Assembly (NCBI GenBank): GCA_037176885.1
Contig: JAWWNJ010000041.1
Location: 1,364,001-1,428,000 of the forward strand
Origin: Favolaschia claudopus
Taxonomy: Eukaryota > Basidiomycota > Agaricomycetes > Agaricales > Mycenaceae
DNA length: 64,000 nucleotides
Direction of reading: 5' to 3'
The notes under the pieces are model-generated. The model saw only the letters and a list, made by a program, of their open reading frames with translations. It ran no database searches and had not been told where the DNA came from. The translations under genes and the position numbers were made by a program. Shown in pieces: positions 1-12,211 of the stretch; the first letter of the stretch is position 1, and each line of letters starts with the position of its first letter.

Positions 1-4
1 TCCG

Positions 5-484
5 TTAAATTTGATCTCGACTTCTCACATAGGTGAAACTCAACGACACTGGTGATTCGGAAACATTGTGAGCGGGCGAAACAGGTCGAATGTCAATGAC
101 GATGTCAGGCACGGCATCTTTCCCCAGGGACGTGCCATTGAATGTGTGTGCATCGATGGGAGCATATCTATGTCGATACGCTGCTGATGGAGCAAAGCTT
201 TTCGGTCTGCGGTGATGGCGCCAAAGCTTGAAGGCGGCGGCCAGCGCAATCGAGAGTGATAAAAAGCCGACAACGCCGATTACGATCCATGCGATTTTTC
301 TGTTGTCCGAGCTGCTGGACTCGGGCGATTCGTTAGTCAAAAGATTAGCGGTCGGCGCGGAGACGCTCGTCGACTGCGATACATCTATAACCAATGTCAG
401 TCGGTTCGTGCAGTCAGTGCGTTATTCACTTGAAACCACGGTAGGAGAAAGAGTAGCAGGGGAGGGAGTCTGAAGTGGTGGCAT
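5..484 (-). pseudogene. 5'-truncated copy of the single-pass membrane protein family
   Basis: The reading frame holds a Ser/Thr-rich stretch, one transmembrane segment (residues IAWIVIGVVGFLSLSIALAA) and a basic cytoplasmic start (KLWRHHRRPK), the same back half as the neighbouring genes. One intron can be placed (acceptor near 396), joining an upstream Pro/Thr-rich exon in frame; an ATG lies near 484. Only about 180 bp separate it from the stop of the next gene, so there is no room for the signal peptide and Cys-rich ectodomain of the paralogues. It is either a truncated tandem copy or a short gene with a diverged 5' end. The stop is at 5-7; a further 3' exon outside the window is possible. 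Confidence 0.5.
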
Positions 485-660
485 TGCGGAAGACTACAGA
501 CCTAGAGAGGCATGGGACAACCGGTGACCTCTCTCAAGAATAGAACGGGAGAACACTACCGAAGAAGATTCAGTATGCGGCGAACTCGTATTGGCGGATT
601 GGCAACACGAGGTCAGAATACAATCACATTCGATATCAGACTCCATGGTGGCAATACAGG

Positions 661-2054
661 TTATATTTCCGCAGCCCCATTATACCTATGAATAACTTGT
701 ATCGCTGGATTTTGAGGAGGAGGAGAGTCAAACGATGTATTATATGCCGAAGCGACGAGCGATTCAGATCCCTGGTAAGTGTGTCCCGCATCCGACATAG
801 AATTAAAGGGTTCCTATGTCGTTGAGTCATTGAAAAGAATAGACGCATGAGTTCGCTTACATGATGATATGGTGTTAACGACTGAGGACTCGCCATCGTG
901 CGTCGACTGTCATACTCCTGCATGGAAGGGCGGGAAGTGGTGAAGCTGCTCTGAGGAATAATTCCAGAAGTGCCCTGTAGACGATTTCGGCGTCGCAAGA
1001 AAAACAATACGGCCAATCCCACAAGAACGAAAGCTGCGAGACCGCCTACTACACCGCCTGCTATAGCACCTGCATTCGATTTCGACCTTGAGGACGTAGT
1101 TGGGCTAGATGATGGTAGGTTGACACTAGTCGAGGGCGGCGAACTCGTGGAAAGTGCTGTAGAAGGCGGGCTCAATGTTGTCGATTCTGAATTGGCAAGG
1201 GAAAGATCTATCGAAAATGATCGGACATATGTAAGGCAAGTCAGATCGTCCTACTCACTGGCAATAATGGGATCGAAGGTATTATCGGTCTAAGTGACTT
1301 GTCCTTTCGTGCACATTGTATGCAGTTGAAGAGTACGCACCTTGGTGACGTCAAGATAAGCCCAAGAGGGAACTACAACTTCATCTGGGATGGCTTGCAG
1401 AAACCTCGAAAGCTTCAGGCTTCAATCCATACGTCGCAGGTGGAGCGAACTCACCTTCCAACCTGCACTAACGAACTGTCAGATCTGCAGGATTGATTTG
1501 AGCAGCCTTACCTTGAGGACAATTCGCAGCCCATTCGGTCCATGAAATGAAATTACGATCCTGGCAACCACCTGAAAGGTTTGAGACAGAAGTATTATGA
1601 TGTAAGCATGAAACTCGCCGCAAGCACTGATCAAGGAATAGACGGGCGTAGAACATAAGCATAACGTGGCATTGGTGGGCGCTGGACCTCTGTAGTGAGT
1701 TCCGACCGGGATCGAGTTGACCTGTACAGCTAGCACACAACATGAATGGATCTCACAACTCCGAAGTGAACTGGTCCATACCGCCTTGACAAACGCTTTC
1801 GAGAAACGCCGCAACCAGGCAGGGGGTTTGATTCTTAGAGTTTATGGACTAAAACTTGCCCGTTGAGTCAACGCCTGACTAGCGACGCACTTGCTCACCT
1901 AATGAAATGGAGGAATAGTCAGCCGGAGCGTCCGCTAAGCAGAAACAGTGCTCACCCATGAATATGCTGGCGTGCAAGTCGTGACGTTTGAAGTGGCTGC
2001 CTGAGACGCAACCAACAGCGCGCAGGATGCGAGGAATAGCGCATGTGCTCTCAT
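661..2054 (-). CDS. secreted single-pass membrane protein, Cys-rich ectodomain family
   Basis: Function unknown. The first exon begins at 2054 with a signal peptide (MRAHALFLASCALLVASQA) followed by NVTTC...YSW. Later exons give the family pattern: TPCLVAAFLESVCQ, then VNSIPVGTHYRGP, then CLCSTPVYSLISACG, then GGCQDRNFISWTEWAANCP. A Ser/Thr-rich stalk and one membrane segment follow (GAIAGGVVGGLAAFVLVGLAVLFF read in part), then an RRR stop-transfer and a tail rich in Ser, Pro and Asn. Introns are short; the last joins a final exon ending at TAA 661-663. The architecture resembles cell-wall sensor or Mid2-like proteins, but this is by layout only. It is one of five related copies in the window. 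Confidence 0.75.
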
Positions 2055-2279
2055 GTGGATCGTGGGCTAAAGAAGGCGACGAGCGCTTGTACGGCGAGAT
2101 ATACATGGTTTCATTTTCGGGACGCCGGCGGCGGTTCGTTCCTGAGGATTGATTCAATGCTGTGCTTCTAGATGATCCAAGAAAATACCAAACTCGATTT
2201 GGGTTTCGGCGAACGACAGCAGATTCCTATTGATAAAGCCGCAATCTCAATTTAGACAAACACTGTCTCCAGATAATAT

Positions 2280-3643
2280 TTACACCTCTGGGGCGCCACT
2301 ATACTGTGTACGAGGCTCCGTCAGAGTGTGCCCGGAATATGCGGGGCTGTTGACTCTGGCCGGATTGTGCAAGCCCGACGAGGAGGACGGGAAAGTACTA
2401 GGATCATCAGGGTCCTGAAACAGATATCGAAGTCAACATCGAACAGATGAAATGGTTCTTAGCACTCACATAGAGCTTTGGTGGGGGAGAGGCTGTGAAG
2501 CTTGTGAAGGGTGTGATACTTGTATTACCAGTCGAGTGATATGCCATTGGGGTTGCCGCCAGGTTTGAAGGGGCAGCACTCCGACGTCTGCGGCGAAGAA
2601 ACCAAAACGTCGCAATGCCAGCGAGACACACAAAAACTATGCCTCCAACGACGCCGCCTGCGATAGCCCCGGCATTGGACTTTTTCTTCGAGGTTGGAGT
2701 ACTCGTCGAGCCGCCGGGTAAATTGGTAGAAGTTGGTTGCACATTTGCCGTGGACTCGGGTGCATCTAAAAAAAGTTCAAGGGTATACTAAGGTGGATGG
2801 GTGCGGATACTTGCTGAGCTGCAATTGTGCCAATGTGGTGTTAAACGAACCGCTCTGTTGTCAGTCAGGAATAAGAGCGAGAACATGCGTAACATGAACG
2901 GAAATTCTGTACCGATACGTTTTGATACGCCTGAGAGCGTAGATGAGTGAGTGGAATATTATCGCTCAAAAGGATTGAGCGAGACGCACCCAATGCGGCA
3001 CTGCAGTCTCGCTCGGAATGTTACCACGGAATCTAGAGGGATTGGTATATGTTGCGGGATGCGACAGATCCAGACATACATTTGCGAATCGACGGTCGTG
3101 CAGTTCGCATCGAACGAGGACCATCTGTTGACAATGAAATCATGGAGCCGCCAAACATTTAACAAGGGCATACGGTTGAAAATTTCTAGACTGGCAAGCC
3201 GCGCATGCACTGCGGAGGAGATTTCAGCGTCGAGCAGCACAGATAGGGATAGAAGCATGCCTCAACAATGAATAAAACACGGAAGAGCATCCGCAAGAGT
3301 TCGCTTGAGCAACAGTCGGGCCGTTGTAGAAGGAACCGTCCGGAAGGCTTGGTACGAAAAAGACTGAATTTGGAGATGATGAGTCGTATTACTATCGAGT
3401 TAAAAGGCAAGCGGCGTACGACCGTTGTTGCAAACGGAGCCCAGATATGCAGCGACCAAGCATGGGCTCTGGCCACGAGAGTTGGCGGCCTTGAGGAACG
3501 AACGACGGCATGAGCCTACTCGATTCAAACAAGATCGACTTTAGATTTACCCAGGCGAAGGACGGGCTGCACGTCGCATTGGTGTCCGGTTGGCTGACCG
3601 CTGCTTTGATAAGGAGTAGCGTCGACAAGATGGGTAGAATCAT
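2280..3643 (-). CDS. secreted single-pass membrane protein, Cys-rich ectodomain family
   Basis: Tandem paralogue of the gene at 661-2054. It starts at 3643 with signal peptide MILPILSTLLLIKAAVSQ, followed by NATC...FAW at the end of exon 1. The next exon reads GQSPCLVAAYLGSVCNN, and a later one carries the WSSFDANC element. The membrane exon has GAIAGGVVGGIVFVCLAGIA followed by a run of arginines. A final exon after the donor at the sequence PPKLY ends at TAA 2280-2282. The order signal peptide, Cys-rich domain, Ser/Thr stalk, membrane span, basic tail is fully preserved. Function unknown; a surface sensor or adhesion role is only inference. The copia element is inserted about 210 bp upstream of its start, so its promoter is probably cut short or replaced. 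Confidence 0.75.
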
Positions 3644-3859
3644 GCTAGCGCTGTTGTGGGCGCCTCGAAAGAGCACGGGTCCAGGGCTGTGGCTTTGGTG
3701 CTAACATCGGAAAGTCCGGCCTGTCAGCGTTCAAGGCGTTCTTCATCTGGCACATCGGGGAACACAGTGTAGAGCGGCCCGAACCCCGTCTGGCATAACA
3801 AATTGATCGAAGTTGCTCGAGATGCAAACAACGCAAGGTGGTCTATTTTTTCAGGCTTT

Positions 3860-4084
3860 TGTTAAAATCAAGGTAGCGGAGCGGCACAGAGGCAATCAAG
3901 CACTCAAAGAACTGGGATGGCGTTAGGCAAGGCTATAAGTATATTAAAAGGTATCGTACCTGGGATGGCGTTAGGCAAGGCTGAAGAGCCTTGCCCGGCG
4001 CCATCCCCGAATATACATGTTGTAGTAATCAATCATTACTCTACTTTTCCTCAACCGAGACGCGCTAAGTCACCAATTCCAACA
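3860..4084 (-). repeat. 3' LTR of the copia element
   Basis: This 225-bp repeat is identical base for base to 15795-16019. It has TG...CA ends, carries two copies of the phrase GGGATGGCGTTAGGCAAGGC, and has a perfect 9-bp stem (GGCAAGGCT, 4-nt loop, AGCCTTGCC) that could act in RNA folding or 3' end formation. Since the element is transcribed on the minus strand, this is the downstream LTR. Confidence 0.95.
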
Positions 4085-4105
4085 CACCCCCATGACGCAG
4101 CACGT

Positions 4106-6972
4106 CTAGGGTGAAAGTCCAAGTAGCTTGACCATCGCATCCACCTTGATGCGCCCCATTGCCTTCGTGAGTATGTCCGCAGGCATCTTGTCAGTCCGTA
4201 GGTGCACAACACAGATGCGGCCTCGATGAACCTCGTCGCGAAGCCAATAGAAGCGTAAATCCAAGTGTTTCATTCGCCCGTGGTGTTCTGGATCCTTCGC
4301 AACAGACAAGGCTGACTCGTTGTCGATATGTAGAACCGATGGGCCGGTGAACTGATACCCAAGCTCAGTGAAGAAGTTTCGGAGCCAAAGGATTTCTTGT
4401 CCCGCTGAGACCGCCGACACAAATTCCGCTTCGGTAGTGGAGAGCGTCACCATGCCCTGCAAGCGACTGGACCAGCTAACAGCACCCCCAGCCATCAGAA
4501 CAACGAAGCCGCTAGTAGACCGACCGTTATCTGGATTACCGCCGTGGTCTGCGTCGGAAAAAGTCTGGAAGAGGTCGGAGGGTGATTTCACAGGCTGGCG
4601 AGTGTAGGTGATTTTGTAGTCCAAAGTTCCTTTAATGTATCGCAAGACCCGCTTGACGGCTGTCCAGTGCGCGGGACCGGGATTGGAGGAGAAGCGAGCA
4701 AGAACACTGACTGCATACGCCAGATCCGGGCGCGTTGCAATCGCGAGATATGCCAGCGCACCGACAGCATTCATATAAGGAACATTTCGCATCTCGACCT
4801 CTTCCTCATAGGTCTGTGGAGATTGAGCTTTGGACAGCTTGGTGTTGGGATCGAGTGGGGTAACAACCGAGTCGCAGTCGGACATGTTGAAACGAGCGAG
4901 AATGTCGAGGCAATATTGACGTTGGGAGAGAGTGACTGTTCCACGCCCAAGGTCTTGTTTGATTTCGACGCCGAGTAGCCAAGAGGTCGGCCCAAGCTCG
5001 CGCAGCTTAAAGTGTTTCTTGAGCTCGGTAACGATCTCATCGATGCGAGCGCGGGATTTGGCGGCGATAGTCATGTCATCGACATAAACAGGGACAATTA
5101 TCCTGTCTTCTCCTCGCCCGTACACCCAGACGCTGTGTTCGCAAGTGACCCGAGAAAATCCCATCCCGGTCAAAGCTTTGTGCAGGGTATCCAGCCAGAC
5201 TCTGCCAGCCTGCTTGAGCCCGTATATCGACTTCCACAGTCTCAGGACCCAATCCGGTGTTTTCTGCTCAAAACCCTCTGCCTGCTTCATGTACACTTCC
5301 TCCTCAAGCTCCCCGTTCAAGAAAGCGTTGGATATGTCGACACTGTAGAGGGTGAGGTTCTCAAGAGCTGCGAGAGCGAGGATGGACCGAAGTGATGCCC
5401 ATTTTGGTGTAGGTGCGAAGGTGTCGTGATATTCAAAACCTGGACGCTGACTGAAGCCCTGAGCCACTAGCCGTGCTTTGTATCGCTCGATGGACCCATC
5501 TGCGTTGCGTTTAACCTTGAAGACCCACTTCGAGCCGATCGCGCGTCGTCCGGGGGGGAGCTCGACGAGCTCGAAGGTTCCGTTCTGCACAAGAGCCTCG
5601 ATCTCTTGGACGGCAGCATTATGCCATTGCATTCTCTCATCCGGAGGACGTCGCATGGCCTCGGCATAGGAGCGTGGCTCATTACTGGAGGATGAAACCT
5701 TGTAAGCACGCTCTGATGTGTTAAACGCGTACTCTAACGCTTCGTCGTGGGACAGATAGTCGTCACGTTGGCCCGAGTACACAAAATCAATGCCGGTCCG
5801 ACACGCGTGCTCCAGGGATCGTAGGGCGGCGATTTCTTCTTGCTCAGGATCCGAGTCGTCGTCAGACGGGAGTGGGGTGAGGGGGGAGTCGTCGTAAATG
5901 GGATGTGGAGGTACGTCGCGGTTGGAAGGTTTTGACCAGCCCATTTGTTGCCGTACGAGCTGATCCACGTTCAGTGAGCCACCCCCACGATCTCGCAGCT
6001 TACGTGGTGCGTCTGGTGGGGGTACGACCGGTGGTGGTTCGGGTGGTGGATCTCGCTCGGGGTTTGGTCCAACGTCTTGCGCAGGTGTTTCAGTGATTTC
6101 AATATCTTTTCTGGTCCCATCCCCTTCATCCGGCAAAAGGGACGGCGGGTTTATCGGCATGCGCGCGACATTTGTCGGTGAGTTCCCAGGAAAGTATCTC
6201 TCATCGAACACGGCATGACTGCTGGTGTAGAATTTTCGAAACGTAGGATCCCAAAACAGCCAAGCTTTCGTCCCAAGAGGGTAACCGACGAAGATGCACT
6301 TGCGTGAGTGGGGTTGGAGTGCCTTACGTTTCTTTTTCGGAATCAGGACATACGCTAGGCATCCAAAAATGCGCAGGTAGGACACATCCGGCCGTTTTCC
6401 TCTTGTCCATTCGATGTACGGAGTGGTGGTCGATGGCAGCGCAGACGCGGGGACTCGGTTGATAGCGTGGACATAGGTGTTCAGGGCGAGGCGCCAGAAG
6501 GATTCGGGCAGTCCGGATTGCTCAAGGAGGGCGGTGATTCCGTTGGCCATGTCAAGGTTTGCTCGCTCCGCTATACCGTTCTGATGTGGCTCACCCGGCT
6601 CAGTGATTCTGAAGGATATGCCGTTCTCCCTCGCCCACTCCCGCACTTCTTCTGAAATGTATTCGCCGCCTCCGTCACATTGAAACTCCTCTAGCCTCTC
6701 ACCAGTCTTTGCTTCCGCAACCGCTTTGAAGGCTCGCATCGCAGCAAAGGCTTCATCTTTCCGTTTCAGGTACGCAACAGCTCGATGGCGACTGCAGTCA
6801 TCGATAAAGGTCATCCAGTACAGATACCCCTCCCTTGTCGCCACAGGCATAGGACCCTTTAGGTCGGTGTGTACACGACGAAGACGCCTTGTACATCGTT
6901 CGCTCGGACCGCGTGGAATGTTGTGACGGTGTTGTTTCCCAATGACACAAGGTTCGCATATTGGGTCAGGGC
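4106..6972 (-). pseudogene. copia pol: integrase core, reverse transcriptase, RNase H (3' part of split gag-pol)
   Basis: A continuous frame runs from the nested-insertion border at 6972 to the stop at 4106. Near its start is CEPCVIGKQHR, part of the integrase zinc-binding region. The integrase core follows with catalytic acidic residues in FIDDCSR, CDGGGEY and AERAN. Reverse transcriptase has KARLVAQGFSQRPG, DISNAFLNGEL and the catalytic YVDD box. RNase H has SDADHGG, TEAEFVSA and HIDNESALS, and ends near the tail ILTKAMGRIK. No internal stop is present. It is cut from its own 5' half by the 7.27-kb insertion, so it cannot be made from the element's own full-length transcript unless the insert is bypassed. 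Confidence 0.93.
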
Positions 6973-7429
6973 TGTAAGGCGCTAGGAGGCCTCACAGATG
7001 GGTAGCTGTCGTACACTAGTCCTGGTGGGATGAGAGAGCCTTATATTGTGGTAAGACTCTCAGAATGACGGTCAAGCTCAGGGAAGGCTACTAAGAGCCG
7101 TAATATTACGGGCTCCTATACAGCAGACTTCCTAAATCCTCCGAATATTTCGAGGGGACAGAGCAGAGAGTCAAGGAGGTCCAATATGAGGATCAGATAA
7201 GAGAGGTGTATTCCAAAGGGGTGCCTATTGCCTAGTGCCTCAGAGATAGGCCCAGGCAAGGCAGATATATGTGAATCAGAGCACCAATGCCTCTATCAGC
7301 AGCCCACAGGCTCTGGAGAGACCGTTGAAGGTGATGATTGTAAGTGGTAAAGATGATGATGATCATGTGATACGAGTACATGTGACTTGTAGCTAAAGAG
7401 TAATCAAAATAGGTAAACGGACCCTTACA
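6973..7429 (-). repeat. left (3') LTR of the nested element
   Basis: 457 bp with 7-bp inverted ends TGTAAGG/CCTTACA. It matches 13782-14238 except for one extra A near 7133 and one missing G near 7189. Confidence 0.93.
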
Positions 7430-8130
7430 GAGCCCCCCACTCTTGAGCTGCAAGGGAAAAGAACATGTGCGAGGGAGGGAATGGCGGGAGAAAAATTGAG
7501 GAAGAAAAATTTGTCCTGTGCTGCACCTTCAAAACACCTCCATTCCAACTCCGCAGACGGCTCTGCATCCAATTCCATCTCCATATCCGATACCCTCCAG
7601 CTCCGCTACACTTCACCTTCGAGGGCTCTCCATTCCAACTCCATGGGGCTGCTCCGCATCCACTACGTCTCCATCTCCAGTGTCCCTCCGATTCCGCTCC
7701 GGGCCATGCTCGCTTCGCTCCCAGAACCACACCAGACCATACCATCCATTGTCGCTCCTGAGCCATACCTATACCCTATCCTGCCCCCCACGGAAGTAGC
7801 CAATTGCAGTGATCAAGCGAGATTGGTTACTTTCGGAACCCACCAGAAACAAAGTTAGCCCCCCAGTCATCAAGACATAGGTGTGGGCTGCGGTGGGTAA
7901 AAGGATACAGTGGGCTGTGGCAGCAGTGGTGGAGAAAGGGCATCAAGGATGAAGTGCTGCCCATTGTCGAATGAGAGTGGTGTTGAACACCAGTGGCATG
8001 ATGGTCCAAAGTGTGGGAGGAGGGTGGCCATGCCCTGCTTAGAGTCGAGGCATGCGTGCCTCCATGTCAAATGCGGGAAGCGGAAAAGATTGCTGGTCAG
8101 AATATGATCAAGAAACAATGATTGAGAGAG
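7430..8130. repeat. interior next to the 3' LTR, with a 90-bp tandem repeat
   Basis: About 7538-7627 and 7628-7720 are imperfect tandem copies starting CTCCATTCCAACTCC and followed by GCATCCA and ATCTCCAT phrases. The plus strand is pyrimidine-rich, so the element's own RNA is purine-rich here. Reading frames exist on both strands but none resembles a known protein. The rest, up to 8130, shows nothing I can assign. Confidence 0.55.
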
Positions 8131-10010
8131 ACTCGCCTCGCGGGGGTGATCACGGATGATGCAGACCCCCGTTGAGGCTTCGCCTAGGCGTTGCCCAGAA
8201 TTTTTTCCTTCCCTCCATCTTCCGCATGCCTCCCTGAAGACACCTGCTGAGTGCCTCTGTTCGAGTTGTTCTGTTGGGAACGACTTGATCCGACGTTCGC
8301 GCCAGAATTTCCGACACAGCAGAGAGCCGCAGAGGAAGAGGAAAGGTAGAGCGGGGACAGAGAGCCACAAGTGAGAGAAGCGTGGTGACAATGAGCAGAG
8401 AGTTTGTCGCTCAAGGCTCCGTTGATGGGACCGTTCGCAGACGCATCAGCCCCACTCAAAGATACGTGTTAGCGGCGCCGTATCTGGACATCCCAATGCG
8501 TTCAGGAATTCAGAAGTCAAGCGACACGTCAGGACGCGACGAAGACCTTGACCCTGCCAGCGAGAATTTGACTGAGATGTCGACGACGTGACGGAACACG
8601 TCGAGGGCGGATGACGGCAGCCAGAGGAATGAGTCCGATGAAAAGGATCTTTGGTGCAGCGTAGCGCCGTGCCGAGAGAACGAGGATAAAAGGAAGTGGT
8701 CAGAAGAGGAGTCTTGTTTGGTAAGGAGGGAGAGTGACGCGCCTCGCGAGGGCATTCACGAACGAAATGAACCCCCGTTAACGCTACGCTTGGCCGTTGT
8801 CCAACTGGATTTTGCCGTCTATCCTGTATCCTCACATCCGAGTCCGCTGTCGATGAGTTCACGAGGTGAGTGGGTCTCCCAAGACGAAGCTGCCCTGATC
8901 CCAGCGGAAATTGCAGTTAACGACAACGTCGAAACCCGTCCTGGAACGCGTAAAGCAATCCCCAAGCGCAGTTCGGAGTGACTGAGATTGCTCCGATCCC
9001 AGTGAGATGAGACGAGACGGGCCGCGTCGAAATGCGGGGAGAGAAAGGAAGGGAGAGAGTAGGAGGTAGACGTCGTTGTCGACAAGTCCACGCGGCGGTG
9101 GTCCCCAAAATGAGGGAAAACTGCCGAGAGCGTCTACAAGTCCCAACGAGTGTTACAGTCGAGACGAGATAGATTGGAACGCAGCGAGAGGCGGAGGGGA
9201 GCGCCAAATATTGGATGTAGACGTTGTCGCTCCCTATTTGTTTCACTCGAGAGGGTTGGCGGTTAGTCGTCGACGCCGCCATGCAGCGTTGACGGTCGTA
9301 GTGAGTCCAAAGCCAGCCGCGAATCCGGAAATTTAACGTCAGTGAAACGATTGGAATACGGAACTGGATATGACTCGCCTCGCGGGGTGGTCGCTGACGA
9401 CACAAACCCCCGTTGAGGCTACGCGTGGGCGTTGCCATGACCTATTCCGTCCCTCAATCCCCCCAGTCTGAGCCCGCGTGGAAACACTCTAGTCTCGACG
9501 TTCAAGTCCATGTCGACGGTTTCAGAGACGGAGTCCAAAGTGGGATCCAAATAGACCAGAGGTAGTTCTTGTTCCATGAGTGTTGGGAGACGCGCGGAAC
9601 ACGTAAATGAACGACGAGGTGAGCGCCAGGAAGGGGAGAGAACAGAGATCCCGAAGGAGACTGCCGAGCAAAACCGTCGAACGGAATAGAACGTGTTGAG
9701 ACACGTTGCAGAACGAGTAGAAAGCGCCAAGGAAAGCGCCGGAAGAAGCGCTGAGAGCTTGAGGTCCGAGCGGGCCTTCGTCGAATCCCGTCTAAGTCGG
9801 CAGTGCGTCAGAGAGGAGCGATTGAGCGTTGAGAATGGAATGCAACGCGTCAAATCCGTGACGCGTTGCAAGACGAAAGAACGAGAGTGAATGAGGTAAA
9901 TGTGCGTCAGAAATGAGTGGGCAAAGCGGAAGTTGAGCAACGCGCCTCGCGGGGGTGCTCGCAAACAAGCTGAACCCCCTTCAAAGGCTACACATAGCCA
10001 TCTACAAGAC
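8131..10010. repeat. four hairpin-forming boxes spaced about 600 bp apart
   Basis: A conserved box of about 65 bp starts at 8137, 8742, 9378 and 9945 (spacings 605, 636 and 567). Each has CCTCGCG followed by a G run, about 20 variable bases, then AACCCCC or GACCCCC, and in three copies GTTGAGG or a close variant. The G run and C run, with CCTC/GAGG beyond them, can pair into a stem-loop. Sequence between boxes is only loosely similar, with scattered GAGACG and ACGCGTC phrases, so the region looks like four degenerate units of an old tandem array in which the hairpin stayed conserved. No protein assignment is possible. Confidence 0.65.
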
Positions 10011-10849
10011 CCCTGCAGCTCTCGCCTGGTTTGATGTGCGCTAAGGGGCGCGAGCGCCGAGAGCGGAGCCTTTGCGAATGTCGGTCGTTTCGAGATAGAA
10101 AGTAGAACCAAGATGAGGGATGAGACGGCAGTCGGGGAGAGCTGAGACGAGACGCGTCAAAACGCGTCGAGAGACAGAGCAGAAAGAGCGCCAGATGAGA
10201 TGAGAAGAGAGAGCGGAGGTCTTGTGACCAGGTGACTGATGGTCACACTTCCCGCCTGTTGCTTGCTGCCTCCTCGTCGCCCCGCGCCTCACTTCCACGT
10301 TACGCTCTCGATGACCAACAGTGAACGACCTTTCAACGCCTCACCGCCGGATGCAAGTCGTCCGCCGAAATCCACCCCGCAGGTCCCCGAAATTCAAGAA
10401 CAGATTTGCTTGCCGATCCGTTTTGACTTCTGGATTGCTCGTCGACTGTCGGCTTTGAGAAGACGGAGCACCCGTCTTCGAAGGTTGAGGTGCGTATTCC
10501 ATTGTTGGGAGCTTGGGATGAAACTGAAATTGTAGAGATATAGAAAGAAGTCGAGGCGGCATAACGAAGAAGTGTAGGAAAGTCCATTGCGAGGTATATT
10601 GGGTCCCCGCAACGCTCGGAAATGAGCCGTTTGCGGGGGTCGAGTTGCCGTTGACAGAGGTTTGACCAGGTGGATGCCCTAGGTACGCCCTAAAACTTCC
10701 ACAGGATATCTTGAAGCTGACTTTCGTCAGCTGCGTATACGCGCGCCCGCGCCTGCGTCATCAAGCCATGACGCAGGTGCCTATTCCTTCCCGCTCCCAT
10801 GCGAGGAAGGGCGCGCAGTCTTCGCGTCGACGACGCGCGAGGTCTGCGC

Positions 10850-12211
10850 TCAATTCCGTCCGTGCGATCGCGCTGATGGGCGCGAAAGTCGAAAGTCCAG
10901 ATGTCGAGGAAGTGACCACCAGTGAGGGTGAACCAGTTGAAATGAGAGTGAGCGCGAGGAAACTTGGAAGCGTTTCGACAAGGTGAGAAGTCCGCCGTTG
11001 ACCTTGAATGTAGTTCGTCTGCCTTGAGCGCTCCGTCCACCGAAGCTAGAAGCCCCCAATCCTTGACGGCGTTTGCCATTGCGAACGCCGGAGGTGGGGA
11101 CTTGAGCGACGGCGGTGCGTTGAACGAGCCTTTGGAACGATCGTTTGAAGTAGGGGAGTATATACAGCCATGAGGAGATGCGACAGGACGGGAACGAATG
11201 GGTCAGAGTGAGCTTGGTGAGTACCAGCTTCTTAGCTGATGGTATTGCAGAATCAGCTGACGCCTGTCTTCGGTCTAGCCTCTCATTGTCCGTGTCATCC
11301 ACGAAGCTGTACGCCGCCGACGATCCGCCTTCACCATCCGCTGCGGGCTCGACTTCATGAAGCGCAGAAGGCAGCTCAGTCAGGATGTCACGAGTCGACG
11401 GAGAGACGTAGAGTCCTCGCTCCCACCTCGCGTCAGCATTGCAGGCGCGAGCATCGTTTCCTGTTGCCTGGTTGTTTCGCTGACAGTGCAGGGACAGTCT
11501 CTCGGTATCTTCAGCCAAAGACGAGGGATTTTGCGAGTTCGTCGAAAGGGAGCGTAAGAACGCGAAACGTCTGAAGTCCAGGTGAATATATCGTTGTCGA
11601 TAGTGTCGTCCAAGTCGTCCGTTGCGTCTGAAGCCGCATCGCGCTTTCACTTCGACCTTGTGCGCAATCGCTGACCTTGAACCCTGTAGCCCCCTGTCCT
11701 TTCTGATGCCCGTAAGGGTTGGCGCCGGAAGCGACGTCAATGTCCAAGGCTCCGCGAGTTCGACGGCATTTGTATTAGCAGGCGAGGGACACGGAATTGT
11801 CAGCCACGAATCTGTCAGCGTGGCTTTGCAGGCAACGACGCTAGGAGAAACCCGTAGAGGAGGGTGGAAAAGAACGAGAGACTTTCGTGAGTATCGAGTC
11901 AATCCTCGCTTCGACGCACTCAGCTGCTGATGAATCTTCTCCCTTGCCCAGCATCTCGTCCTCTCGCTGGCGTCCGTGCACAATAAGCGCGACTCCACGT
12001 TCTTGCTGTCCCCGACTGCGGTACGCGCCTTAGTGAATGTCGGTGTATCCACGGTACTAATCTTTTTGAAGGAGGCTCCTCTGACTTCCGTATTCGTAGC
12101 CACCGTATATTGCCCCCCAGATTCGGCCGTGGATGCACCATCAAGATGTTCGCATTGGGGCGGGTTTGTGGTGGGAAGAAGCTCCTGCGGTGAGTTGGTC
12201 CTCTGTGACAT
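10850..12211 (-). CDS. long reading frame of unknown function inside the nested element
   Basis: An uninterrupted frame of 453 codons, rich in Ser, Arg and Thr, with no recognisable domain or motif. It overlaps the next frame upstream by 71 bp in a different frame. Its length in this GC-rich stretch suggests possible coding, but composition alone could produce it. It may be a remnant of an element-specific protein or chance. Confidence 0.25.
   Translation of the reverse strand: MSQRTNSPQELLPTTNPPQCEHLDGASTAESGGQYTVATNTEVRGASFKKISTVDTPTFTKARTAVGDSKNVESRLLCTDASERTRCWAREKIHQQLSASKRGLTRYSRKSLVLFHPPLRVSPSVVACKATLTDSWLTIPCPSPANTNAVELAEPWTLTSLPAPTLTGIRKDRGLQGSRSAIAHKVEVKARCGFRRNGRLGRHYRQRYIHLDFRRFAFLRSLSTNSQNPSSLAEDTERLSLHCQRNNQATGNDARACNADARWERGLYVSPSTRDILTELPSALHEVEPAADGEGGSSAAYSFVDDTDNERLDRRQASADSAIPSAKKLVLTKLTLTHSFPSCRISSWLYILPYFKRSFQRLVQRTAVAQVPTSGVRNGKRRQGLGASSFGGRSAQGRRTTFKVNGGLLTLSKRFQVSSRSLSFQLVHPHWWSLPRHLDFRLSRPSARSHGRN

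Noticed and set aside
4368..6926. Plus-strand open frames across the copia pol region
   Set aside because: They are antisense shadows of a clear reverse transcriptase/integrase frame.
8137..10010. CRISPR-like array
   Set aside because: Repeat spacing of about 600 bp, degenerate units and a eukaryotic context exclude it.
9419..10111. 230-codon minus-strand frame in the hairpin-repeat region
   Set aside because: It runs across repeat boxes whose other copies are out of frame, and shows no motif; chance in GC-rich repeats is more likely.
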